A stretch of 13,731 nt of DNA from Paraglomus occultum (GCA_910592205.1 CAJVPJ010000983.1:1-13731), one strand, 5' to 3'; shown: positions 1 to 12,270, counted from the first letter of the stretch. Notes: generated by a model not told the origin, from the sequence alone. Numbers and translations are program-made.

Positions 1-871
1 GCAGCTGGTTCCTCTTCGATGTGTTGTAACCTGCAAAAGTTGTATTATGGATGCCAAGTCATTATACGTGACAAACCATCTCACTGTATTGCGTGCAACT
101 CTTTTGTTACTTACTTTATCATGCCGAGCCGATCTATGAGTTCTTGGCGTCTTCGACATTCATTTTGGTGTTCGATTTCCACGTTTTCCTAGATAATTGA
201 GTTGTCATCGTTCAACTCTGCAACAATAGTACACCCTTGATTCCTCAAGATCTTTACCGATTTATCCAAGTAAGCTTGAAGCAGGTAGATGTTGTCTTCA
301 TGAAATCTTGCAAAATTGATGATTCCACTGAGAATCATACGAACCCGGCCGGGTTCTGGTTTCAATACATCTCTTACACAGTAGTCATCTATTCCTGCAG
401 ATGTCATTAGCCTTCGACTAGTATTATGTAGATAATTGGGTTATAAAGTACGTCATTTAATTAGACAGTTGTTATCGAAAAAGAAATTCAAGCAAACTTT
501 CAAAAGATCACTAACAGAGAATAGGCAAAAGCCAACTGGGATACTGATTCGGAATGAAGTTCCTATTAAGAAGCACGAATATTTATTAGTTAAGAAGGAA
601 ACGAGCCCACTCTTACGTAAAGTGTAAACAAACATACTCGATAATCGAATCCTTCCAATGCGTCATCGATCTGCGGTCGATGACTATTGAGCGTAATCCC
701 CATTAACCCGTTACCAAATACTTCAAGCGCTGCTTGAAAACGAACCGGATTCGGTTTGTTGACGTCTTCTTCGGTAAACGGAATATTTAAGTCATTCAGC
801 ATTAAAGGTATTTCCGCTACCTTTAGAAAAGGAAAGTTGTATGCTCGTTGCGATCGCTGGTTGTATTCCAT
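1..871 (-). CDS. NUF2: Kinetochore protein Nuf2, N-terminal part (runs off left edge)
   Basis: Nuf2 pairs with Ndc80 in the Ndc80 complex, which joins kinetochores to spindle microtubules. I read five exons on the minus strand: 871-638, 562-516, 417-258, 188-115 and 30-1, with phases that agree at every junction and introns of 75, 98, 69 and 84 nt. About 181 residues are present. The calponin-homology-like head shows YNFPFLKVAEI near residue 11, then TEEDVNKPNP, LEGFDYR, and later DVLKPEPGRV and LSGIINFARF, which is the family hallmark. The last two exons become charged (ENVEIEHQNECRRRQEL), as expected for the start of the coiled coil. The first ATG of the frame at 871 is the start. The Spc24/Spc25-binding coiled coil and the stop lie outside the window. 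Exon 2 is short and was placed by homology, so its edges are the least sure. Confidence 0.87.
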
Positions 872-1085
872 GTTCGTATCGTATGAAACAAAAACTATTA
901 AAGATATCAAAAGATATCGAATAACACTGATTTTCGCGTCTAGATTTTAAGGTAAATCAGGGCGCGTGTCGTCATTCCATTTCCAGATCCATTTGTGTAT
1001 CAATATAAAATACGTTGTTTTGTTTGTTTTATTTCGCTTTTACACTATTGTTGCTACTTTTTTTTTTTAGCTTTTCTGTAAAGAA
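872..1085. promoter_or_regulatory. Shared NUF2/CDK1 divergent promoter
   Basis: Only 214 bp separate the two start codons of these head-to-head genes, so this segment must hold both promoters. On the plus strand a TATAAAA lies at 1004-1010, about 76 bp before the CDK1 ATG, followed by a pyrimidine-rich leader that ends in a long T-run plus TAG just before the ATG. That last feature resembles a splice acceptor, so a 5' UTR intron is possible. No clear TATA was seen for NUF2. Confidence 0.6.
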
Positions 1086-2656
<1,571 letters not shown>

Positions 2657-3199
2657 TATTGTATTATACGGGATTGTTTTAAATAAAAACGAAAACAAAC
2701 ACCAGACATGAATTTGGTTTGTTCAGTGAATGTAATTTGATCGGTTTTTGTATATAAAATTGCGTTGTGAGGAATATTACTTCACTTTTTTATATTAACA
2801 TAAAAGTTTCTCTATTTCTTATGGGGCAAGTGTTGTTGTAGCAGCACAGATTTTATAAGCGTAGCTTGTTTCGCTTGAAAGTTATCGAGTTTGAAGTTCA
2901 CTATTGAAAGTCACATGATAGTAAAGTGTGCATTATGGCTGAGTGTACTTTTTATTGGCTCAAATCGTCCCAAAACTTGTTTCACAGAAATATGAATATG
3001 ATATAAATACCTGAAGCTCGCAACTAAAAGGATGTTACTCTAAACTGTATAGAGGATGTTAGTCTCTACATAGTTTAGTCGAGCCAAAGCGCGCTTTTCA
3101 ACAAATATTACCTGGTTTCAAGCGTTAATAAGTTGAATAAAAACAAGTTGTTGGAAACTTTACAATATTTGCTTATAGAGAAATACCATCTTTTTTCCT
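2657..3199. other. CDK1 3' flank and a promoter-like stretch, no gene seen
   Basis: AT-rich sequence after the CDK1 stop, with no convincing reading frame on either strand. On the plus strand an inverted CCAAT (ATTGG, 2954-2958) is followed 44 bp later by TATAAATA at 3002-3009 and then by the hairpin listed separately. This looks like a promoter, but no clear coding exon follows it. Confidence 0.35.
3029..3078 (+). repeat. Direct repeat plus 15-bp imperfect hairpin
   Basis: AGGATGTTA occurs at 3029-3037 and 3053-3061. Overlapping this, arm 3040-3054 pairs with 3064-3078 (13 Watson-Crick pairs, one G-U, one mismatch) around a 9-nt loop. It lies about 20-70 bp downstream of a TATA-like box, so it could be the leader of a transcript. 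Two tiny ATG frames (4 and 6 codons with stop) sit inside it. Confidence 0.4.
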
Positions 3200-3444
3200 T
3201 TACTGTCCCGAAAACGAGCTGCTTTGCACGCAATTATTTTTTTTTATCTTCTCCTAGTTCACCAAAACCCCCCCCTAATCTCTCCTTGCCGGTCTCGTAT
3301 GGGCGGAGTAAAAATTACCGCGTGTAACGCGTTCGCAACACGTTTTACAGATCTGAACGTAATGTACAGAAAACGCAGGCAGTTTCTTCCGCCAGGTAGT
3401 AGTTCGTCAATTGAGCTTTCAATAATAGTTTGTATGATCAACAT
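3200..3444 (-). CDS. Candidate small two-exon gene, unknown function
   Basis: I do not recognise this protein. Exon 1 (3444-3319, 42 codons) starts at an ATG and ends at a GTAATT donor in phase 0. A 65-nt intron ends in GAACTAG, and exon 2 (3253-3200) adds 17 residues and a TAA, giving about 59 residues. Exon 1 contains ESSIDELLPGGRNCLRF and a basic patch FRSVKRVANA. Upstream on the same strand are a TATAATA (3499-3505 on the plus strand as TATTATA) and a CCAAT (3541-3545 as ATTGG), in the right order for a promoter. Against it: frames of this size arise by chance at this base composition, and the plus strand is also partly open. Without splicing, the same ATG frame reads 61 codons to a stop at 3259. 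Confidence 0.25.
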
Positions 3445-4453
3445 TTGACGAATGTGTTCGTGATGATGACACTAACGTTCGACAGTTAGACCGTTGTTTA
3501 TTATACCATAATAATAATCGATAAGAATCGTCATGTGCCAATTGGTTATATCGTACAAGATTATATTAATATACTGTATCAGCTACTAGTATCAGGGAAG
3601 CGATAACTACAGAAACACGTTTAGCTTACTCAATTTAGCAACGTACACGGTTAAATTTGTGCGGCTAGGACAATATATACGCTCTATCTCAACAAGAAAC
3701 TTAGCAACAATAGAACGTTGAAGGCATTTGACCGATAAATACTCGCGATGCTGGATACTTTGAATGCTTCCTTGTGACCCCATAAACGAAAACGGGTACA
3801 ACGGGACGAGAAGTTTTGCACGGGATGGTTTCCTAGACAGCGACATCGATCGAAAGGCTTTGGCTGGGTAATTTTGCTTTAAACAGATCATGGAGCGCTC
3901 GGTTATGATAGTAGGAAACATTAACCTTACATGCTAAAGGGCGAAATGGTGGGTTTTTGCGAAAGACCTGGCAGGGATATGCTCAGTTATATGTGTGCTA
4001 ATTATACTCCTTTATATGTTCGGTGGCTATCTTTAGAGTATTCTGTTAAGCGTTAAAGAAATCAGGAAACTATCTTAGATTCTGGGTCAACATTGTGAGA
4101 ACCAAGTCATTAAAGAATCATGATTGTTAAAAGACACATGGAAAACCCAATTTCTCGATGGAAAGAATGGAGCGTATATTCTACTGCTACTAAAAATATA
4201 AATGGTTTTCGGCTTTGTACATATTGGATGTGCGGCGTTAACGAATAGTCACCACATATGGTTTCAGTTGTAGCCAATTAAAAGCACATTCCTGATAACA
4301 TCAACTATCTCGTAAATAGTAACCTCACTTCTTTCTTGCTAGCACATTAATGTTTAACCTCTGGTTTCGCATTAATATTAAAAAAACTAATCAAGATGCC
4401 CGGAACAAATATTGGCGTACTCATGTTGCACTTGTGTAATACCACCCGGTGAC
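3445..4453. other. Intergenic region, no convincing gene
   Basis: Besides the CCAAT/TATA pair near 3500-3545, this holds one 104-codon minus-strand ATG frame at 3607-3921 that shows no recognisable domain and competes with open frames on the other strand. The rest, up to the CK2 promoter, is AT-rich with frequent stops on both strands. Confidence 0.4.
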
Positions 4454-4468
4454 TATATAAAAACGCGT
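4454..4468 (+). promoter_or_regulatory. TATA box and overlapping MCB upstream of CK2 alpha
   Basis: TATATAAAAA at 4454-4463 runs straight into ACGCGT at 4463-4468. The TATA lies about 206 bp before the conserved CK2 start at 4660 and about 113 bp before the in-frame upstream ATG at 4567. No competing TATA closer to the gene was seen. MBF binding is inference from the hexamer. Confidence 0.4.
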
Positions 4469-4659
4469 GATGTTTGAACACAATACAAACGCTTGCCCAA
4501 TAATACTCTCACAAGAAACCGTCTGCTTACAATAATTATATACCCCCCTTCAGATCTCATTACGTGATGGACATTGTGACCATCCTTTCAAGCCACTTCA
4601 AAAAAAAACGGACTTATGCTTTCCCCTTCATGTCACAAGCACGTAAAAAACACAGCACA

Positions 4660-6693
<2,034 letters not shown>

Positions 6694-6816
6694 ATTTATT
6701 TATTCATCTCTTTTAATTGGGGACTTTTTTTTTATACAATAACATTGATTGGGGTCATGTAAGAGCTGAACTTTGCTGGTTGCATTGGGAAAGGCCGTGC
6801 GGCGGCTTGAATCAGA
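6694..6816. other. CK2 alpha 3' flank
   Basis: Short T-rich stretch after the CK2 stop, including a run of nine T's near 6725. No poly(A) hexamer of the exact AATAAA type is visible immediately after the stop. It would be the convergent terminator zone if the small minus-strand candidate next to it is real. Confidence 0.35.
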
Positions 6817-7152
6817 TTAACTGTAATTGAACTGGGACAAAGAAAAGTGCGATGTGTTTTGTATGGAGGATTTCGGAGAAGATTGTATATCTTCATCCGT
6901 TGTATTATACTAGTCAAACCAGAGCAGATTGAATTTCACCGTTGTCGACTCACCTTGTCATTTTTGGAGTACTCCAATTTTTTTTTTAAGATTTCATTCA
7001 TTTCATCTTGCTCCTCGTTTTTTTTTTTTACTTTATGTCTAAATTTTTCTCATAACGAGTCAAATTGTAGAGCATTTGTTATTTTTAAACAAACTATGGG
7101 ACAATCTCTTTTCTTCATTTTCCACACTCTCCTTGCTACTCTTATCTAACAT
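6817..7152 (-). CDS. Candidate small gene, charged low-complexity protein
   Basis: I do not recognise a family. An ATG at 7152 opens a charged frame (MLDKSSKESVENEEKRLSHS). A second open stretch, 7038-6954, reads NEEQDEMNEILKKKLEYS and ends at a GTGAGT donor. A third, 6909-6817, continues in phase (TTDEDIQSSPKSSIQNTSHF) to TAA. Joined, they give about 79 residues, mostly helical-looking and then Ser/Thr/Gln-rich. The proposed introns are only 52 and 44 nt, shorter than any other in the window, and the first has a poor GTTTAA donor. The plus strand here is T-rich, which alone makes antisense Lys/Glu-rich frames, so this may be chance. It begins 171 bp after the GSKIP-domain stop on the same strand. 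Confidence 0.25.
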
Positions 7153-7323
7153 GGTTCACAAAGCACAAGTAATTATTGTACATGCGTCTCACTGGACGAG
7201 TAATATAGGTTGTGATAAGAAACCGAAATCGTACATTCTTAGCGAAAGTTACAGGATGTCTATTGATGACTGGGAGTTCTAGTGTCTCATGATCGTAATC
7301 AGTGCAGACATGTGAGATTGAGC

Positions 7324-7748
7324 TCATTCGCTTTCGTCAATGGCAGCTAATTTAGCGTATAACGCCTGATAGAATCTTTCAGCAAACTTTGCACTGCTTG
7401 CTTGTAACAGAGACTCCATAGTTTCAAACGGTTTGTTGAGGACCTTTATTCGTTCCGCGTCTGCAGTTGCTGCGTCTTCGAGCGGCGTTGCTTTTACAAT
7501 CTGCAAATACGGTCGATTATTTAACAAGTATAGGTAATGTCGACAGTCGTCTACCTGAAACTCACCAAGAACCCATGCTGAGTGACGCGTATTACGAGTT
7601 GTACGTTTTCTAGGAGAACTAATTCGAACACGCCTGGTTCCTGCTTTGAGACTTTTACTGAATTTTGTTTTATTCCATAGTCGTATTCTTTGAGACAATT
7701 AGCTAATTCCGAGTCAACAAAGTTTGAAGCAGAGTCAAGTACCGACAT
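7324..7748 (-). CDS. GSKIP-domain protein (GSK3-interacting-protein-like)
   Basis: Two exons, 7748-7566 and 7500-7324, flank a 65-nt intron (GTGAGT...TTTGCAG, phase 0) and encode 119 residues. Neither reading frame alone looks like a family member, but the joined protein fits the GSKIP domain (formerly DUF727): a beta-rich first half with FELVLLENVQLVIRVTQHGF, then a helical end with KPFETMESLLQASSAKFAER and FYQALYAKLAAI, matching the SLLxxxSPxFxxxFxxxLxxKL pattern. In animals GSKIP binds GSK3-beta and anchors protein kinase A; the same domain also occurs in Clu/CluA-type proteins. Fungal stand-alone copies are poorly characterised, so the partner here is unknown. It is slightly shorter than the roughly 139-residue human protein. 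An overlapping upstream ATG frame precedes the start. Confidence 0.72.
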
Positions 7749-7778
7749 TGTTTAACATTACTTTTGTTTCTGCACGTG
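7735..7778 (-). promoter_or_regulatory. E-box and overlapping upstream ORF before GSKIP-domain gene
   Basis: A CACGTG palindrome lies at 7773-7778, 24 bp ahead of the start codon. Between them an ATG at 7758-7756 opens a 7-codon frame (MLNNVGT) that ends at 7735 and overlaps the main ATG out of frame. If it lies in the mRNA it would lower initiation at the main start. Confidence 0.35.
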
Positions 7779-8581
7779 AAATAAAAACCATAAAACTGAT
7801 TCCCACGCCACGCACACCGCGGACCAAGACAATGCAAAACTTTGTAAGAATGGCAATTTGTCGAGTCGATTAATAATATCTTTTCCTTCTACAGTAAGGC
7901 AGGAAAAAAAAACCAACTTTATTTGTTTATTTCCAATCGGTGCATCCAAAATTTGCAGATAATTATTTTGTTGTAGATATTTTAGATGTGGCAAGTCAAT
8001 TACACTCCACATGCATCAAAGAGACTAGAGCTTTCTTCAAGGTTTACTGAAACATATAATATAGTTAGACTTACATCTGGAAAGGAAGTAACCTGGATTT
8101 AAGTCTCATATTAATGCATTTCGCGGGGGTTGGTCATTTTTGTTACCTGCTCATAACTTTGGTCATATCCTGAACTGAATCACCTACGATTGACCGATCA
8201 CTAAAGGCCGGCGTTCTGTCGGATAAATGGGAGCTGCGTCAAAATGTCAAGTCAGTCCTCTATAGAAAAACTTTATTTATTATCGTACTAGAACGCTTAT
8301 TCGAGCGCAATCGCGGATGAGCGTAAAAATTTTTGTGTTATCGAGATTTAATATTAATGACTTTTCTGGATTAAAGTCTAAAACCGAAACAGAGAATTCG
8401 TCCTTAAAACACTTGGTCTGGGACAATATGATCTTCAAAAGACAGAAAGTATAATATGATTAACATGAGTTCATCCATTGAAGTTTTTTTTTTCTTTTCG
8501 GCTAAGCCAAGCGAACTCCGAGATATTAGTGTAACAGAAGTTAAATAGCGCACTGTCACAAACGCGTTAAAAATCGTGCTT
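7779..8581. other. Intergenic region; possible dispersed-repeat piece near 8115-8215
   Basis: No gene that I can support. An 84-codon minus-strand ATG frame (8012-7758) ends 9 bp before the GSKIP start and has no recognisable domain. Around 8115-8215 the base composition turns less AT-rich and TGGTCAT occurs at 8131-8137 and 8160-8166. The wording of this patch reminds me of dispersed repeats in fungal genomes, which is only an impression. T-runs and stops fill the rest. Confidence 0.25.
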
Positions 8582-8642
8582 CAATAACAAACATTTAATA
8601 AACATTCAGTAAACATTCAATAAACATTCAATAACAAACATT
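8582..8642. repeat. Three 11-bp tandem copies flanked by a 14-bp direct repeat
   Basis: The unit TAAACATTCAR is repeated without spacing at 8599-8609, 8610-8620 and 8621-8631; the copies differ only in the last base. The array is bracketed by identical CAATAACAAACATT copies at 8582-8595 and 8629-8642, the second overlapping the last unit. This is a minisatellite-like array in AT-rich non-coding DNA. Confidence 0.85.
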
Positions 8643-8684
8643 ACAGTGCAACAATTCATCTTAATACCACATTATTAAACAGAT

Positions 8685-9315
8685 TCATTGACTAGGAACG
8701 ATCATTAAATCCTCGACTTTGCTGTAAATTAAGCGGACACTAGAGTATCATTATTGTTGCGTACGTCGACGTCGCAACATCCAACGGTTTAAACGAAACA
8801 GTTTGGTTAGATCGACACACGTCTTAATTAATTTGACAATGTAAGTAACCGCCGGTCGAATTCTCTTGTTCAAATGATATAAACCAGCATCTATATTAAT
8901 ATGGTTGATGGCTTCAATGAGAGCTTGTTCGGCCTCGTTTGAGGAGGAGCTCTTGCCATCCAATAAAATTATAATAAGACAATGATGTAGTTCCTAGTTA
9001 TCACAGGTTACGGCAACATTCGCAAGCAAACTACGGTGCTCCTTTTTGTAAAGATGAACGTTATCTCAATACGAATAAGACGTTAATTGACACGATCATC
9101 GATGAAACGAACCCAAACATTACCTTCCCGTTGTAAGAATACCCAAGAGGCAAAATTGATATCGAGTGATGTCTATTCAACGGACAATCTCCTTTTTGGT
9201 ACTACTGTACTTTAAGGCTCATGGACTTTGCAGTTTGAATTTGATATCTTTCCTTAGCGTCATTGATTACAGATAAAAGGCAGAACATTTGCCTTCCATT
9301 AGGACGGTTGGTCTT
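8685..9315 (-). pseudogene. Interrupted coding stretch, unknown protein
   Basis: A minus-strand frame reads protein-like from 9315 (RQMFCLLSVINDAKERYQ, then TAKSMSLKVQ), meets an in-frame TAG at 9204-9202, and continues in the same frame with YQKGDCPLNRHHSISILPLG to NGK at 9124. A GTAATG donor there and a CTAG acceptor at 8995-8994 join in phase to ELHHCLIIILLDGKSSSS, then EAEQALIEAINHINIDAG and KRIRPAVTYIVKLIKT. From 8821 it either runs on to TAA at 8751 or splices (GTGTGT...CTCTAG, phase 2) to end at 8685. No initiating ATG was found upstream and the TAG breaks the frame, so I favour a decayed gene or mobile-element fragment. A real gene with a misplaced exon border is the alternative. I do not recognise the family. 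A 44-codon plus-strand frame also lies across 9000-9137. Confidence 0.3.
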
Positions 9316-9427
9316 TTATTCTCACTCAAATCTCACTCACCCAAATCAACATTTTACCTCACTGATAGATTAATTAAATCAGATCACTCACATGTGGTCA
9401 GGGGTTTCGGGTGTGATCATCACAAGC

Positions 9428-9643
9428 CTATAAAAAGTTGATGGTTTGATTAAAAAAAATTTTTTTTCTTACTAATAAAGCCAAGAGATGGGAAATCGTA
9501 AGATAAAAATGCAAAGGATCGTCAACAATTATTATTATGTAGAATGGCTGGGGAAAACCCAAGCCCGGAAAGTCATATGTACGAAATCCTAAAACCATAC
9601 GGATTATCCAATTCTCTCCCCAGCTTATGGCAGGAAAAACCAA
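9428..9643 (-). other. Repeat-like ORF fragment
   Basis: An open minus-strand frame of about 71 codons with no convincing ATG at its head reads WIIRMVLGFRTYDFPGLGFP and then YIIIIVDDPLHFYLTISHLL. The phrase resembles short hypothetical proteins I associate with high-copy repeats in arbuscular mycorrhizal fungi, but I cannot check this. GCTGGGG at 9547-9553 and CCCCAGC at 9618-9624 form a short inverted pair within it. I read it as a fragment of a dispersed repeat and not as a gene. Confidence 0.3.
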
Positions 9644-10121
9644 AACAAAAAAAGAATAGTCCGCTCAGTTTTACCAGCTAGCATACAATCGCTATTATTT
9701 CGCAAGTTACGCAAATTAGTACCTCCCCCCCAATGTGACCCCAATCCATCCATATTTGAGGGTCGTGTTGGGGTAACATATGCGAACACCCATAACGAGT
9801 AAGGATGACGCCATTTTGATCAAGATTTGATAAAGTTATGGGCGCACTGTCGATCTACGTGACACCACCTGTCATTGTACGGGCAGTGAGATGGGAAAGA
9901 GAAGAATTATACTTGGCATTTAATTCCTGCTTACATAAAAACTTTAGGGCTTATTTTTCCTTTCCAGGTAGATTCATGTGTGTTAAAAATTGTATCATTT
10001 AGCTCATCTCTGTGTGCGACAATTTCAGAGATTTTGGCGTTAGATAAAAAGAAGTTTATTAGAGCACAGAAAAAAAAAAGTACCCGTGTTGGCATGTTAG
10101 AGAGATATACAGTTTCTCGTG
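9644..10121. other. Intergenic region upstream of the phosphotransferase gene
   Basis: No coding frame worth calling. It contains a hairpin at 9733-9779, an A-run near 10068 and T-rich tracts near 10150. The distal part is expected to carry upstream elements of the next gene, but no motif stood out. Confidence 0.4.
9733..9779. repeat. Inverted repeat, 12-bp arms
   Basis: Arm ATGTGACCCCAA (9733-9744) pairs with TTGGGGTAACAT (9768-9779) at 11 of 12 positions around a 23-nt loop. It is the most GC-rich stem in the intergenic DNA. It could be a hairpin in a transcript, a terminator or the remnant of a foldback element. Confidence 0.5.
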
Positions 10122-10130
10122 TTATATAAA
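10122..10130 (+). promoter_or_regulatory. TATA box of the phosphotransferase gene
   Basis: TTATATAAA ends 52 bp before the start codon at 10183, and no other ATG falls between them. Confidence 0.5.
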
Positions 10131-10182
10131 CATCCGTCCAGACAAGGTTAAGGTTTTTTTTGTATTTTCATATTTGAACATA

Positions 10183-11960
10183 ATGCTATTCTTCGAATCC
10201 GATTACATTGGCGAAGTCGGTCTCAGCAACTTGAAGCTGTATCGATATGCATCGGTCGACAAGTCTCCAATATCAAAGTATATTTTAAAGCCCTATTTGG
10301 ACTTGGTCATTGAACCATTCCCACTATGGATGGCGTGAGTATAAAGACGTCAATATGTTTGATATTTGAGGACATAGATAGATATAATATAAATAGATAG
10401 ATATAATATAATAATCACTAACATGTAACTGTTCTGTCTCATCATAATGTAGACCGAATCTGATAACGCTTTGCGGCTTTGGTTTTATACTGATAAATTT
10501 GACGTGTGTGATTATATTTATACCTGACCTTGTCGGCCCAGGAGCTGCGTGGCTTTATTTCAGGTAAAAAGAACAGTATTGTTTGTTCTTATTCTTTTAG
10601 AATTGCTCCATGGGCGAAACTCCATTTGCTTTCCATGGCACATAACTGATACCGTATGCACGTTCTATAGCTTTGCCCTCGGATTATGGCTATACTCAAC
10701 GTTTGACAACATAGATGGACGGCAAGCGCGACGAACTGGAACATCATCGCCACTCGGTGAACTTTTTGACCATGGATGTGATGCACTGAACTGCAGTTTG
10801 GGAGCAATCGTCCAATCGGCTGCCATGGGACTGGGTCATTCATGGTATTCTGCGTTCTTATTAGTTTTGACTACCGCTCCCTTTTACATATCCACCTGGG
10901 AAGAATATCAGACGGGTGTTCTCTATCTTGGATATGTCAACGGGCCAACTGAGGGTTTGATTACTGCTTGTATTGTTATGATAATATCCGGCATTTTAGG
11001 TAAGCTATTGCTTGTTTAATTCACATGACAACTTTCTGTCAAATTGTACTTACGTATATTTTCCTATAGGGCCTGGATTCTGGAAAACAGATTTACATGA
11101 ATTTTTCGGTTCGAAAGCTCCAGACTTTGTACAAGGCTATACATTGACGGATTTGATGTTTGCTTTCATCACTACCATGGTCTTGACTTGCCTTTTGCCA
11201 GCCAGGTAAGATCATCTACAAACATTCAATTTTGTTGCGATCTACATGAAGACATGGCATGGTTAACCCCTCCCCTTCATTCAAACATATAGCTTTTATA
11301 ACGTGTATCAAGCATGCCGACGTCAGGAACGCTCATTTTTAGCTACTCTACCTCAACATTTATCATTTGCGGTCTATGCTGTTAGTGGATATCTATGGCT
11401 ATCATCACCATATTCGAGTATATTAGAAGATCAGCACTTTATTCTTTTTGCGTTAACGACTGGTATCGTGTTCGGACGCATGGCCACAAAGATTATATTG
11501 GCACATGTGACAAAGACACCGTTTCCTATGTTTACTGTGCAATTGATCCCGTTGTTAGTTGGCGCGATATTGGCCAACGTTCCTATCGTCTTTCATATGT
11601 AAGTAGTTTGCTTTTCTAGCAATTTGTACTATCGAGAACATTTCAATCTCAACATATTTCTCTTTTTCCCCTCACCCTGAAATTAGTGATCCAATCCTAA
11701 CGCCCAAGATCGAGTATTACTACCTTTTGAGCTATTTCGTCTTTGTATTGATTGCATACATTTACTGGGCAGTAATCGTTATCCGCCAATTCTGTTCATA
11801 TCTAAAGATAAGATGTCTTCATATTCCGCATAGGCAACCAGGTATGAGACTTTTTAAATGTCTTTTCAATGGTATTACAATCTGTTTAATAATATTTTTA
11901 TGTTAAAAAACTTTCTTTCAACGAACAGAGAGTGAAGATGACGAAGCGGAGATTTCTTAG
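10183..11960 (+). CDS. EPT1: Ethanolamine/choline phosphotransferase (EPT1/CPT1 family), complete
   Basis: This membrane enzyme transfers phosphoethanolamine or phosphocholine from the CDP-alcohol to diacylglycerol, the last step of the Kennedy pathway, in the ER/Golgi. Seven exons (10183-10334, 10453-10563, 10671-10999, 11070-11205, 11293-11598, 11687-11841, 11929-11960) join in phase to 406 residues, close to yeast Ept1 and Cpt1. The CDP-alcohol phosphatidyltransferase motif DG-x2-AR-x8-G-x3-D-x3-D is complete: Asp103, Gly104, Ala107, Arg108, Gly117, Asp121 and Asp125. Other family marks are LWLYSTFDNIDG before it and STWEEYQTGVLYLG and NGPTEG after it. Several hydrophobic segments follow, and the tail is short and acidic (ESEDDEAEIS). 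The first exon carries LSNLKLYRY and SPISKYILKPYLD, as in yeast. Substrate preference between ethanolamine and choline cannot be told from the sequence. Confidence 0.93.
10374..10410. repeat. 18-bp direct repeat in intron 1 of the phosphotransferase gene
   Basis: ATAGATAGATATAATATA occurs at 10374-10391 and again at 10393-10410, separated by one base. It is a simple AT-rich duplication within the 118-nt intron 1 and does not touch the splice signals. Confidence 0.85.
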
Positions 11961-12081
11961 ATATTTCCGTTGTTACCAACATAGAGTTTTATTTCTTACA
12001 TTTAGAATTCATCATGCAAAATGACAATCATTAGTTAGACAACACTTGTATATCTTCGTTTTCAACAATCACCATTAAATA

Positions 12082-12103
12082 GAAAAAGATTCAACTCTTT
12101 TTC
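12082..12103. repeat. Perfect 8-bp hairpin, 6-nt loop
   Basis: GAAAAAGA (12082-12089) and TCTTTTTC (12096-12103) are exact inverted copies around TTCAAC. It lies about 120 bp after the phosphotransferase stop and would fold in the 3' UTR of that mRNA. Confidence 0.6.
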
Positions 12104-12270
12104 GCCTGTTCATTCATCCGTGTCGAAAATAATCGCATTTATTATAGTTTTTCTACGTTACTCTGTTTTATTATTCATGTAACCTATTTATTTAGCATCT
12201 TAGAAACAAGTAAAGTCTAATCTATATTTATATACGATAGAGGGATGCTTGCTCTTTGGCCTTACGCTCT

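Noticed and set aside
3607-3921. 104-codon minus-strand ATG frame
   Set aside because: It has no recognisable domain and no upstream promoter signal, competing frames are open on the plus strand, and one frame of this length is about what chance gives in 13.7 kb at this base composition.
6964-6977. 14-bp perfect palindrome TTGGAGTACTCCAA
   Set aside because: About one palindrome of this length is expected by chance in a window this size, and it has no supporting context.
6847-7149. 100-codon plus-strand frame rich in Phe and Ser
   Set aside because: It is a product of T-runs in the CK2 3' flank. Its hydrophobic composition is explained by base composition, and it has no motif.
7758-8012. 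84-codon minus-strand ATG frame just upstream of the GSKIP-domain gene
   Set aside because: It ends 9 bp before the next start codon, leaving no room for a 3' end and promoter. It shows no known motif, and a polypyrimidine tract with TAG inside it suggests it may be cut by an intron or be leader sequence.
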